A DNA stretch of 64,000 nucleotides, taken from positions 1,187,980 to 1,251,979 of the forward strand of contig NW_027063627.1 in assembly GCF_032884065.1 (NCBI RefSeq), in the 5' to 3' direction. A program made the translations under genes and the position numbers. The notes beneath the pieces are model-generated. The model saw only the letters and a list, made by a program, of their open reading frames with translations, was not told where the DNA came from and searched no databases. Positions 49,541 to 61,344 of the stretch are shown here, piece after piece; position 1 is the stretch's first letter, and every line of letters starts with the position of its first letter. This DNA comes from Artemia franciscana. Its lineage: Eukaryota > Arthropoda > Branchiopoda > Anostraca > Artemiidae.

Positions 49541-49855
49541 GGTTTTTTCACTAATACCTATTACCATCAATTCGGAATTAAATACCTCTGACCATGATTA
49601 TGGTAGACGAAATTTGAAAACACACGGGTAACAATATATTTGGTATATTTAGTTGAAATAGGTTATCAAAGTGAGTGGGAAACAGAACATAGTAATTAAT
49701 CGTAATTTAAAACATTATTTTGGATAGTTATTAGCATTATATAGTTTGTTAGGTTTGGATTTTTCTTTTGCCTGGGCTAGCAGGCTAACGCAGGATCTCA
49801 GTGAGAGGTTTGATCACTTTAAAGCTACTTCCTATTATAAGTTCGTCTCCGTAAC

Positions 49856-49990
49856 TTCTTCGAAAAGGGCCACACTTCCATTTGACCCTGCTGGTGCAAT
49901 TTCTGGAGTGGAAAGGCCGGGGAGCACAACTGAAGTACTATTGTAATCTCTATGCTCAAACCCACTCTCATCCATTATAATCGTTTTTAG
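49856..49990 (-). CDS. Candidate internal exon D, product unknown
   Basis: The minus strand is open from an acceptor (TTTTGACACACAAG) at 49990 through LKTIIMDESGFEHRDYNST, SVVLPGLSTPEIAPAGSNGS and VALFEE, 45 codons. An ATG at 49975 could instead start a 46-residue frame that stops at 49835. Codon usage is gene-like (GTG, GCC, CTC, GGC) against an AT-rich background. Entry phase 0 matches the exit phase of 52214-51915, giving KKIGKELKTIIMDESGFE. The donor (GAA/GTTACG) is poor, which is the main weakness. Function unknown. Confidence 0.28.
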
Positions 49991-50862
49991 CTTGTGTGTC
50001 AAAACTGTTTAGAATTAATTGGGCGGTCTTACCATAATTTGTAGAGCTAGGATAAGACATCCAAAAAAAACGACAGAAAACTGAAAGCCAATACCTACTA
50101 TCACAAAAATCTTAGAGAAGCCATGTAACTTCACTCATTTTGTACCAGAGATAGAAATATTCAGATTTAATGAAACTTGCATCATTAGAAAATGTGAATT
50201 TCTTTTTTTTCGATTAAACAAAGCAGAACTTTTTTTCAACATTCAGGAAGAGGCTGTCCTTAAAGCTATTCTATCATACCTTCGTGGAAAATTCTAAATA
50301 TCAACGCAAAGGAAGCACCATTTGAGTAATTTGACAGTTTGGGAGTTCCGTGTTGGAAACCTTGTCGACACAGGATACATATTAGTTACGTTGTATGGAC
50401 GCTGAATAGGCAGCGCTTTTCATAACAATTAGTAAGAGATTAATATTTTTTTAATTTTAAACTAGGCTCTTGTAAGCAGTTTGAACTGTTGACGCACTTA
50501 AAACTCCCTTTAAATTTTTACCAAAATATATGTGACAGTTCCCTGTGGGGCTGGGAAAATTTGTTTATGAGCCCTTTGTCTTTGGACAGTTAAACAACGC
50601 TAAGACTAGCGAAATGGCTCTGAAAGGTAGTAATAAAAGTAAACCCTCAGGCTTTAGAAGTATGACAAAGATGCACATGATTATAACTTGTGCCAAAATT
50701 AAAAGGGATGCCAGTAGTAAAACTTCTGTTGAGTAAAAAATTATAAAAAAAAATCGTGCGGAATTCCTTAGTTTCGTCACCGATATGAAACAAAAATCTT
50801 TTCTTAAGGTTTATTTTAAATATTTAAGAAAATAATGAATTTTAATTTTAAAAAAAGAAGTG
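49991..50862. other. Non-coding, possible intron
   Basis: Nothing recognised. The 63-codon frame at 50545-50736 shows no domain or splice context. Confidence 0.4.
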
Positions 50863-51125
50863 AAGTTTCCTTACGGAAGTAAGGAAACTTACCAAAGTTG
50901 AAACTGAAAACGAATAAAAATTATTGCCTCGCCGATTCCGCAAGACAAATCAGAAAAACTAGCTCAAATAATCTGACTTGTGATATTTTCCAATATCTTT
51001 AGAATTCTAAAACTAGCACTTTACTAAAAACTGAGATTCCTTGAGTTATTTTTGAGAGAATTATTATTGGATACTAAAATGTAATAGTACTCGTACCATG
51101 GTTACTAAAAGCCCAATGAGAGACC

Positions 51126-51196
<71 letters not shown>

Positions 51197-51412
51197 AGGC
51201 TAGGCACAGAAATTTCTGCTCCTAAGAGAACATCCTCTTTTTTTCTTTTTTTTCTTTTTTGGGGGTAGGTTTTTTTTATTTTCAGTAAAGTGGTATCTTT
51301 AGAACACTAAAAATGTTTGAAAATGTTACGTTAACATCAAGTTTATTTGATTGTTTATAGTTGGTGAGGTAATAATTTTAGTTCTTTTAAGTTTCAACTT
51401 CGTTTTTTAATT
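50863..51412. repeat. Foldback-like inverted arms with perfect hairpin and poly(T)
   Basis: A perfect hairpin (AAGTTTCCTTAC, GGAA, GTAAGGAAACTT; 50863-50890) is followed by GTTGAAACTGAAAACG and AATAAAAATTATTGCCTC, which is inverted at 51365-51412 (GAGGTAATAATTTTAG, CTTTTAAGTTTCAACTTCG). This is a relative of the foldback centre. A run of 57 T lies inside at 51130-51186, followed by (GT)n. Confidence 0.6.
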
Positions 51413-51914
51413 ACATAATAAAATATTATTTTTAATCAACCATTTACCAATCGTAAGAATGAGGGCAATTTTGGTATGTACCGGCGGCTTTTAACATTAA
51501 CGACAACAAATTAAAGTCTAAGCTTCGGAATTTTTTTATGCATTAATAAAATTCATTGAATTTCTAGTTAAAAATAACTTTACTGGTAAAAAGTATCCAA
51601 GAACTGTAGAAGAAGGGATATTTACGATCTCAAGGTGCTTTTCCATGCAGCGAAAGATACAATTTTCTATTGCTCCATTTTCAACTCCGAAAACCAGGTG
51701 CTAAATAGCACAAGTGCAAGAATTTTATTGGCTATGTATTATACAAGGTTCTGCCCACGTTTCTACGCATATACTTTTTTGTGTCCAAATAACGTAGGTA
51801 GCAAAACAAAAATAAGCGACAAGTAAAATTGTAAAAGCTCGGCAATACTTAAGCGTCTAATTATACGGTTTAGTTTACATACGTAGTAAAACAAGTGAGT
51901 TTTCGAGCGATTAC
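51413..51914. other. Non-coding, possible intron
   Basis: AT-rich; lies immediately downstream (minus sense) of the donor at 51914. Confidence 0.4.
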
Positions 51915-52214
51915 CTCTTTGCCAATTTTCTTAATAGTTTCAGGAACAGCTGGCTTATCTCCGTGTTCTGAATCAACTTTTAGTGAATCTGTATCGAAAC
52001 TAATACGAACATTTGACCACCGCGGCATACTTTGTCTCCTGCCTTTTGCGCTTTTAATGGTAATCCTTTTCTCATCCTTATCACATTCACTTAATCTGCC
52101 GTTTACTTCTTTGGTGATCTCACCTTCTGAGCAACTTCGGGAGCCGTTAACACGACTCAGTTGTACTTTCTTTCGAGTATGGTTATTTGTATAACGAGCA
52201 GGAGTCACATACAT
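51915..52214 (-). CDS. Candidate 5' coding exon A, product unknown
   Basis: An ATG at 52214, with an in-frame TGA nine bases upstream, opens exactly 100 codons to the donor GGCAAAGAG/GTAATC (phase 0). The product begins MYVTPARYTNNHTRKKVQLS, is highly charged (ECDKDEKRITIKSAKGRRQS), then MPRWSNVRISFDTDSLKVDS and ends AVPETIKKIGKE. RRQS is a possible basophilic kinase site. The composition suggests a disordered, regulated N-terminal region. Phase allows joining to 49990-49856 but not directly to 33796-33652. No family recognised. It could be an alternative first exon of the same gene as exons B and C. Confidence 0.5.
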
Positions 52215-52319
52215 TATTGCTCAAGTTGTAGGTATATCAGTCCAAAGGCCACAACAAAAATTGTAAATGCACTGTAGTTAAAATACTTTCTATAAAAGGT
52301 CCCACAATATTAATATATA

Positions 52320-53889
<1,570 letters not shown>

Positions 53890-54337
53890 ATTTCAAGCAG
53901 AGGCGCCATTTGGGCCAAATCTTGGGGTGGGAATGAACTCCATCTGCCCCCCCCCCCCCCGATTCACTTTGTGTCGCGTAAGAAAAATCCGAGTTTTGGC
54001 AGCATATTGATCGAATATTCTAAGTAAAAATGCATTTTCAGTACCCGTTTGTTGCTTGGAAATGTACTGTAACCAAATATACAGTAACCCAGCCACACTG
54101 ACCTCTAAGATTAATTATAACAATGAAGAATACAATCAATGAGGTTAAGTGATTAAACTGAAAGTGGAAAATTCAACCAGACTACAGGCTGGCATTCCTC
54201 AGCAAGAAACTTTCATATTTAAGTAAAAAAATACGTTGTTGTAACCAAAATCTCAGTGTCCCTTCAGCAGAAACCTTCCAGATCAAATATATTTACAAAA
54301 AGGAAAAACATAACAAGAAAAGAAAATATAACAACAT

Positions 54338-54943
54338 TCAAGGTAACAAGGGGAACCGCCGAGCTTTCATCTTTGCAAAATCGTCAACAAGCTGGTTGTA
54401 GTCCAAACTTTTTACTAAATCCTTCACTGCAAATATCAAAAGGAGGTGATTGAGACGATCATCTCCTGTTGTAGACCGCATGTAGTTTTTCACTATTTCT
54501 AGTCTAGAAAACAAATTCTCATTGCTCGCTATTGTCTCAGGAAGTGTGGCAGCAATACGAAGTACTTTAATTACTTCTGAGTAAGCCACTGGTAATGCCT
54601 GAAGATGGTCGACAATGTTTAGGAAGTTTTCCGGCTTTTTCTCCTCATTGAGCAAGAAACGCTTGGCAATACCAGCTTGAGATTCAAGAAGAATGCTGTC
54701 GATATCCAGCTCGCCGTAAAGAGAAGAGAAAAGCTTGAGCAGCTCTGTGTCCATAAACTTAGTTGAGCTTGGATCCAAGGCTTCGAGCATACTCAGCACT
54801 GGCAAGTTATCTGTGAACCTTCTGTCAAATTCGACTAGTAGACGGTCAAAAGTTTTGAAGTATTCTTGCTTCATTTCATCCGCCAAAGTAGTAGTCCAAT
54901 TTCCAGATTCGATTAAATTCTTTCCTAGCGTCAAAGTTGTCAC
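54338..54943 (-). CDS. hAT transposase, C-terminal dimerisation region (open fragment)
   Basis: This 201-residue frame carries the hAT C-terminal domain: EFDRRFTDNLPVLSMLEALD, then LPVAYSEVIKVLRIAATLP, ENLFSRLEIVKNYMRSTTGD and DRLNHLLLIFAVKDLV, with a basic end KMKARRFPLLP. In relatives this region holds the conserved S/NxFSxLKxIKxxLRSTMxxxRL motif and mediates dimerisation near the end of the DNA-binding, cut-and-paste enzyme. Upstream in the same frame (55290-54944) homology continues (QLHYIEAITRATKSLSQQL), but stops TAG, TAA and TGA lie between 55080 and 54985, so the whole is a pseudogene. That this C-terminal 200 codons remain open may be chance or low age. Confidence 0.85.
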   Translation of the reverse strand: MTTLTLGKNLIESGNWTTTLADEMKQEYFKTFDRLLVEFDRRFTDNLPVLSMLEALDPSSTKFMDTELLKLFSSLYGELDIDSILLESQAGIAKRFLLNEEKKPENFLNIVDHLQALPVAYSEVIKVLRIAATLPETIASNENLFSRLEIVKNYMRSTTGDDRLNHLLLIFAVKDLVKSLDYNQLVDDFAKMKARRFPLLP

Positions 54944-55290
54944 AAATTGTTTCCGATGCTTGGTGATCTTTTGAGTTCTTCAAGGTCGTCCTTTCTGACC
55001 AACAGAGGAGGGTCTAGTCGCAGGTCCAATCACAGCAGGTACTTCAATTTCGAGTTATGTTGCAAACTCTTTAGCCTAATTGAAAAGCGATACAAATGAA
55101 GCATCTGAACGCAGGTCGGTGAGTTTGCTTCTTGTGGCCTGAATCAGGGTGCGCGATCGAGAAATAACCAAGTCGACGGCGACGGCATGGAGTTGCTGAG
55201 ACAGCGATTTCGTCGCTCGCGTAATTGCTTCTATGTAGTGCAATTGGAAGATAACAAGGAACGATTCCATCAAGAAATGATAGGCCAGAA
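54944..55290 (-). pseudogene. hAT transposase, interrupted segment upstream of the open fragment
   Basis: In the same reading frame as 54943-54338, the strand reads YHFLMESFLVIFQLHYIEAI, TRATKSLSQQLHAVAVDLV and SKLTDLRSDASFVSLFN, then TAG, AKEFAT, TAA, LEIEVPAVIGPATRPSS and TGA before rejoining the open fragment. The block EAITRATKSLSQQLHAVAVDL corresponds to the helix-rich linker that precedes the dimerisation domain in DUF4371/hAT proteins. Three in-frame stops and no frameshift point to point-mutation decay. Confidence 0.75.
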
Positions 55291-55565
55291 ACTGACCTAT
55301 TTTAGTCTATCAACTTAGAGGAATTACTGCAAATATTCAGAATTTATAATATTAATATAATCATCTAGGAAACGAGCATTTGACAGAACTTGAGAACTAG
55401 ATTATGTATCTAACTTGCTTTCAAAGTTTACAATGGTTAATAGCAAATAGTGTTACTATTATGGCCGGCAAAGGACCCTTTTTGGTGGAAGCTTGGGCCC
55501 TCTGGAAAATCTGGGGTGGACATTTGCCCACCCCGCCCCACCCAAATGGCGCCTCTGACTTCAAG

Positions 55566-57416
55566 AATTGTTTTATTTTAATGATTGTCTTTGAAAACTA
55601 ATAACAATTAGGATGAATTCGCACAAATTTACAGCTATTATAATATTCATAGTTTTATTAGGAAAATAATTTGGAGATATGCCTATATAGGTTTTAGTAC
55701 TAAATTATGCCTCTGTAGGGGAAAACATAACCCAAATCATTCGAAGAACTTGACCTCATTATCCGGACAGACCTATACACCTCATAAACCATTGGGAAAC
55801 AATGACAGAAGGAGGGAGAAAATTATTTACTGCACTAGACTGACGTTTGAGGCATGTTTTCTCATTAAAATCGTCGTGAAAATAATAACTTCCCAAAATG
55901 TTTTCAAAACTATGCGTTACTTTCTGACCGGATGTCAGATACAACAACATGCTGCGACTAACACCTTTCAGTAAGATTTAAATAAGATCAAAAATTTACG
56001 CCTCTGCGAGAAAAATACCAAATTGGGAAGTTTTGTTTTGAATACTTTAAACAAGTAAACACAAAATTCTAGAAACAGTATTTAAACAAGCTGGCTATGC
56101 TAGTCATTTTTTAGTATAGGTAATACGTGAAGTTTTGTTCTAAGTTGTTTTTCGATAGAAGCCCCTCATAGAATCATTTTATTTTATTGTCAGAACGTAT
56201 AAATCAATTGAGCCAAAGAAATTGACCCAGAGCTTTGGGCTGAAATGACTGAGATGGAAACGCAAAAAAAAAATCTGGGAAAATACAGTTTTTTAGGACG
56301 TATCCTTCCAGACCTCTCCCCTCTCCCAAAACTAGTTCGAGGTAATGTCCTCGTTTGACAGCAAAGTTTGGACAGCACATCAGCCTAGGAAGAGTGCCAT
56401 GCCACATGACCCGGTCAATAAACTTTATGGTGGACTATCAGTTAGTTTTTCTATTTTCATAAGAGATTTGATGCTTTGTCATGGCAATCCCGAAACAAAT
56501 CGATTTTCACGCGAAGGGGCTTGACAGAGGAAAATAGTCATTACAGAATTGATGTAATGGCTCCTCGTTTCAGGCACCATGCACCTACACAAGTAAACAT
56601 GATTGAGAGAAAATGCTATTAATTGGATGTTTCGTTTGTAAATACATCGGTTTTGGAATAAAAGATACGGGGTATATAGGAGAATTTGTCCGTATTTTTG
56701 CTAGAGGGAAATTACGGAAAAATACGGAACTTGTCATTTATTCCCACCATACTCAAGAAGTGAATTTCGGTTAATCATAATGAAATATACCAAAATATGA
56801 TGATAATATAATACTTTAACAACAAAATTATGGAATTTACAATAGACATTATGGAAAGCAGGCCACCCAGAACGCATTATATTCAATTACTAACCAAACT
56901 TAATTTAACCAACTCTATATATCAAACGTTTAATTAAAATATACCTGTATAATAGTTTATCGCACTGAAACTAAGCTAATTATCTCCAAATACAGACAGA
57001 GAAACCGGCTTTACTCAGATCAAGAGTTTGAGTGTGGTCGGATAACTGAAAAGTACCCAAAATACAACCAATGTTTACTTTATTTTAAGTTTCCTGCAAC
57101 GAATACAAGTCATCCTGCAAATAGTTGTTCTTGAACAGCTAAACACTTTGCTGTTCTTATATTCATCCATTTAATGGATAAATGTACAACCATTGCTGGA
57201 TCATCGGATATCCATTATTGTTTTCACATTAATACAATTATCCCAAAAAAAAAACATCGTTATAAAAGCAGATTGCAGAAGTCCTGGAAAGAGGAAATAT
57301 TTTTTTAATGGCAGTAACTCTTTTTTTATTAATATATTCCTTCATTACCATAGGTATGACTTATATTATACCTAGTTATATGATTCAACAAAGGAGTCAA
57401 GTTTGTTCGCTTAGTA
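55566..57416. other. Non-coding stretch
   Basis: No gene or repeat boundary recognised. Confidence 0.5.
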
Positions 57417-57424
57417 ATACTCAA

Positions 57425-58054
57425 GGTAAAATTCTAGTTGATTGACTTCTTGCCACCTCAGAAAGGGGTTTGGTTAGGAAAATGAAACTTTCAGGGATGG
57501 GTCTACAGGCCAAAGTATGTCCCGGGAAGATATTTTGAAGTACCTACCTCCACTTCTTCTGCCTCTAGAGGGCCCTGAACTTTGATGACCTTCAAAATAA
57601 GTGTGTTATAAAGGTGAAATCTTGTAGAATAGATATTCTGCTTGAATGAAGTACAACAAAATTGTTTTCAGCTTCACAACTTTGCTCAATCCCAATTTAC
57701 AAGGTTTTAAAGATATGCAAATACATTTCCTAAATTTTGAAAAAGAAAACACATTGATATGGCTCAGAATTCTACTCAAATAACAGGAATTGCATTTTAA
57801 GAACTTAAGGCAGAGAAAAAGCAGCTAGTAACTGAAAATTAAGGTAAAATGTTGTTTTGTCAAAATTTCAATAGGTATAGACCTGTCATGTAGGTAGGCA
57901 AATTTCAGGCCCTCTAGAGGGAGAAAGAGTGGTAGGTACTTCAAAATACCTTCCCGGGATATACTTTAGCCTGTAGACCCATCCCTGAAAGTTTCATTTT
58001 CCTAACCTAAACCCTTTCCGAGATAGCAAGAAGTCAATTAACTAGAATTTTACC
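57425..58054. mobile_element. 630-bp MITE with long terminal inverted repeats and 8-bp target duplication
   Basis: Left end GGTAAAATTCTAGTTGATTG and right end CAATTAACTAGAATTTTACC are inverted copies. The similarity extends about 150 bp inward, to the CTCTAGAGGGCC words near 57565 and 57913, including AATGAAACTTTCAGGGATGG. The octamer ATACTCAA is perfect on both sides (57417-57424 and 58055-58062). The central 300 bp are unrelated AT-rich DNA with no frame. The duplication length fits hAT-type or other 8-bp families. Start bases GGTAAAA are not the classic hAT end, so the superfamily stays open. Confidence 0.95.
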
Positions 58055-58062
58055 ATACTCAA

Positions 58063-58948
58063 TAGTCATTGGTACCAAAAACATAATCACGGCTGCAAAG
58101 CCAGTTACTTTTGAATTAGATCCTTGTTCTCACTGTCAGAGCTATATGTCCAAAATTCCACTAATTTTACAACTCGAAAATGATTTTTTTTTTGTGCGCT
58201 GCCCGGTTTAACGAAATACGCAGTAGCCTGAATGTGTCTTGTTTTTTATTGAAAGTCCTACATTTCGAAAATTAACTTATTTTGCCTCGTTATACATCTA
58301 ACTTATTTTTTTATTTGCAGCATTCCACGATTTATTTAATTTATATCTTTTTTTCCAATTTTTAAATACCATATATAGACGATATCGTAGTGAATAGTTT
58401 GTTCATAAGTCATGAAATTACCGTTTAAAAAACCCTAACAAATTTTCTTTGTTAATTATTTCAAATTCACTTTTAGATTACGCAAAATAAACTTTATAGA
58501 TTTACCACAATTCTTCATTTTTCTTTCATACAGAAATTATTTTAACCACAATGGATAAATACACAATCACATTATTATCACACAAAGAAGGACCATGTCT
58601 TGGTCTCATAGCCTTGAGCTACAGAACTAAATGGAAATTGCCAATTCGGATCTAATATCTCCGACAAACCCTCGTCTCGTAGGAACGCATCTCCTGGACA
58701 CATTGTCATGAGTAAGCTAAGCATTTGCATTTTATTTGTAGGATAAAGAGTTCTCTTGATGAATGTTGATTTATTCGCAGAAGATGCATCTAAAAATTGG
58801 CAAAATTCTATTTTCTTTAATTCGTAAGTACAAAGCTTTATTCAGTGTGGATAAAATAGATACCATTGGAATTATTTTGCTTTTTACCATCTTAAACTGG
58901 AGCAGCTATGCATTTAACCTATTTTATACTTTTATTAAATAAAATTAT
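58063..58948. other. Non-coding stretch
   Basis: AT-rich, nothing recognised. Confidence 0.5.
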
Positions 58949-60085
58949 ATAAGGAGAAACATTAAAACTTAAAAGAAACAGAAATATCAGTCGTATATGA
59001 GGAGGGCTACACCCTCCTCATCCCTTACTCTTTACGCTAAATTCTTAAAGTTCTTTAAAAATACATCTTAATCAAACTCAATGTACTTTAACAATTTAAT
59101 TTCTCAAAGAACTCAGGCAAAAAATCAAACTTTAGCGTAAAGATTGGGGGGTTGAGCAACGGACAGTCCCTCCCCCTCCCTCCATAGGGTATGATTTCTG
59201 TTCATTTTAATATTGCTCCTAACTTTCGGTCGAAAAAAAACTATTTTTTTTATTTAATTTCTGACCGCTTTTGAAATCATCTGAGGAAATCCCCCCATGA
59301 AAAATTTCTCCTTGGCAACTTTCCTCTCTATAAGAAATCCCCTGTGGAAAATCTCCCTCCTCTATAGAAAATGATCCAAAAATGGCCTTAAATTTCCGTA
59401 TGTATGTGAATACCATATGTGAATAATTGGAAAATTGCGTAACTTAAAGCCCTTTTTCCAGGGAATATGGGATTATTTCATCCCCAAAGGCATAGTTATT
59501 GAATTTCAAACTATGCTAAATCAACTGGCGATCTCAATATTTAGTTTAGATGTCTTTAGGTAAAAAGGAGTGTGGGAGGGGGACTGGTTGCCCTCCGATC
59601 TTTTAGTGATTTAAAGAGGGGACTACAAATTTTTGACTTTAAATGAAATGATCCCATTTCCCGATCTTCTATAATCAGTGGCTCGATACGATCAGCCTCG
59701 GGTCCCTGTAAAAATAGATAAACAAACAAACACACGTGTTCTTTCTTCTGGAAAAAAATTTTCAGAATTCCTAATTTTTGTATATAGAAGCTTGAATTTT
59801 GTACCCTGATGTGCTCTGATCTGATATGCTCTGAATTTGTTTCTCTGATGTGCTGAAGCTAATTGTGTGATTTTTGGAAAGATACTTTTTTGGGGGGTCC
59901 CCCTTTCCGGTAATTGGGCCAATTTTTTCAGAATTTAACTTTGGATGAGCATTAGTAAACTTAATCCACTTTATTTATTTGGAATGATCATAAAATTCAA
60001 TTCTTTTAATGTATCTTTTGTTATAAAAATTCTATTTTTTAGAGTTTTGGTTACTAGTTAGCCGAGTCACTTCTGAATGATCGAT
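58949..60085. mobile_element. Old foldback copy: centre plus right long arm, copy 9
   Basis: Centre (58949-59240) with ACATTAAAACTTAAAAGAAA on the left and the matching GATTTCTGTTCATTTTAATA on the right, then a diverged right long arm with GGGATTATTTCATCCCCAAA, AGGCATAGTTATTGAATTTC, GTGTGGGAGGGGGACTGGTT and TAGAGTTTTGGTTACTAGTT, ending near 60085. The order centre-right arm is the same as at 9942-11425. Confidence 0.75.
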
Positions 60086-60632
60086 TTATTATTGCTATTT
60101 TAACTTTGCTTGTCTTTATTGGGTCAGTCATCAGCTACGACTTAGCTAGTTTGGCACCAAGTCAAGTTCTGGCTCGTTTTCGCAACCAATTTTTTACCTG
60201 CTATTCCTTTGCCTCAAATAATAGAGATTGAAAATGCCAGCCACCCCTCAGTTTAAACCAGCTGCTATATTCCTACCTTTCTGTATCGTAGTGGGAACGG
60301 CAAAGGGTAGGGATTATCAACAAACATGTGCCTTAAATGGTACAGATTAAAATGCTGACATCATTGCAACTTTACCAAGGCGTAACTTGACAAGAATTCT
60401 GCTTAAATAAAGTTTAACTTTGAAGAATAGGATGTTTGAACAACCTTGGGCATTTGTCTCGGGGGCTCGGAGGGTTAATTGTGCTTTGGAGGCACACATT
60501 TTTAACCTTTCAATCTTTCCAAGTAAGAACACTGTCTCAAATATTGATCTGGCATTATGGGAGCTTACGGGAGTGCCTGCGGAATAGAAAAGTGTGGAAG
60601 GAGGATCCGTAACCCTCTTTCCACTTATTTCC
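60086..60632. other. Non-coding stretch
   Basis: A 134-codon minus frame at 60347-60751 runs into the palindrome at its start and shows no known domain. I do not treat it as a gene. Confidence 0.45.
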
Positions 60633-61197
60633 GACGTAACACCACAAGTTAGGTATTCTTTTCTTAGACCACACTGCCGTTCTGTGACGAACAAATAAAT
60701 TTTCAAATGGGGATAAGTCCGTTTATTTAGACAGTGAAAAAACAGGTACAAAAAAAACGAAAATACCTAACTTATGGTGTTACGTCGAAAATACATCGTA
60801 TATATGGGGAAATGAGAGCAACCAAGTGAACAGCTATAAACTAAACATTTCGTTTACAATTAGAAGGCATGAAAGGCCACCTTCATTGGAAATTTGTTTA
60901 GCCTTGGGCAAGATTAAAAAAGGAAATTTACATCAAGACTTTGAAAGAAATTTTTAAGTGAACTCTCTCTGAAAATAATTTAGTGAATAATCCGGAAGTT
61001 CACTATTTTGTGATTAACCCGAAAAGTTATTTTTTCAGTATAAATATACTCGTTTCAATCATATTATTTTAGTAATTCTACTGATGACGATCGCTGTATA
61101 TGTGATCGAAATATCTGGACTTTTTGTAACTGTTTTTTTTTTTTTTCACTGTTTAAATAAATGGATCTATCCCCATTTGGAAATTTATTTGTTCCTT
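60633..61197 (+). mobile_element. Penelope-type terminal region with nested inverted repeats
   Basis: Two inverted pairs overlap. CGACGTAACACCACAAGTTAGG (first 20 bases from 60633) is inverted at 60765-60787 (CTAACTTATGGTGTTACGTCG). ACAAATAAATTTTCAAATGG with GGATA and the following TTTATTTAGACAGTGAAAAA (60692-60740) is inverted at 61140-61193 (TTTTTCACTGTTTAAATAAA, CCCCATTTGGAAATTTATTT). Between them lies the motif CTGATGACGATC-GAAATAT at 61081. Such inverted ends are known from Penelope-like terminal repeats. No protein fragment is seen here. Confidence 0.65.
61081..61117 (+). other. Hammerhead-like / Penelope-type motif, copy C
   Basis: CTGATGAC, stem GATC (61089-61092) with GATC (61104-61107), then GAAATATC. 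Of the three copies this is the only one with the canonical CTGATGA. The stem sequence differs from copies A and B but still pairs. Confidence 0.5.
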
Positions 61198-61344
61198 CCC
61201 CTTACTTCTCAACAAATAGCAGTCAAATTGCAAAACAACACCTACAGTAGGTGAAGTCAAAACTTCACCTACAGTGGCATTCCTTACCGCTGTTACTTTT
61301 AAAATGACCTGCCCTCTCCTGTCTGATTTCGGAGGAAAGTTTTA

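Larger units (their letters stand above)
53898..55557 (-). mobile_element. hAT transposon, internally deleted, with terminal repeats and target duplication
   Basis: Left end CAGAGGCGCCATTTGGGCC and right end GGGTGGGG side closing CCAAATGGCGCCTCTG form terminal inverted repeats of about 16 bp, starting with the CAGAGGCG typical of hAT elements. Flanking octamers ATTTCAAG (53890-53897) and ACTTCAAG (55558-55565) differ by one base, an 8-bp target duplication. The 1,660-bp body carries only the C-terminal part of a DUF4371/hAT transposase on the minus strand. The N-terminal zinc finger and the middle catalytic region are missing, so this is a deletion derivative. Confidence 0.92.

Noticed and set aside
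51870-51914. Reading exon A through to the stop at 51870
   Set aside because: A good GTAATC donor precedes this part, and the last 14 residues look like intron translation.
60347-60751. A 134-codon minus-strand frame
   Set aside because: It begins within an inverted repeat, shows no recognisable domain and has no splice or start context.
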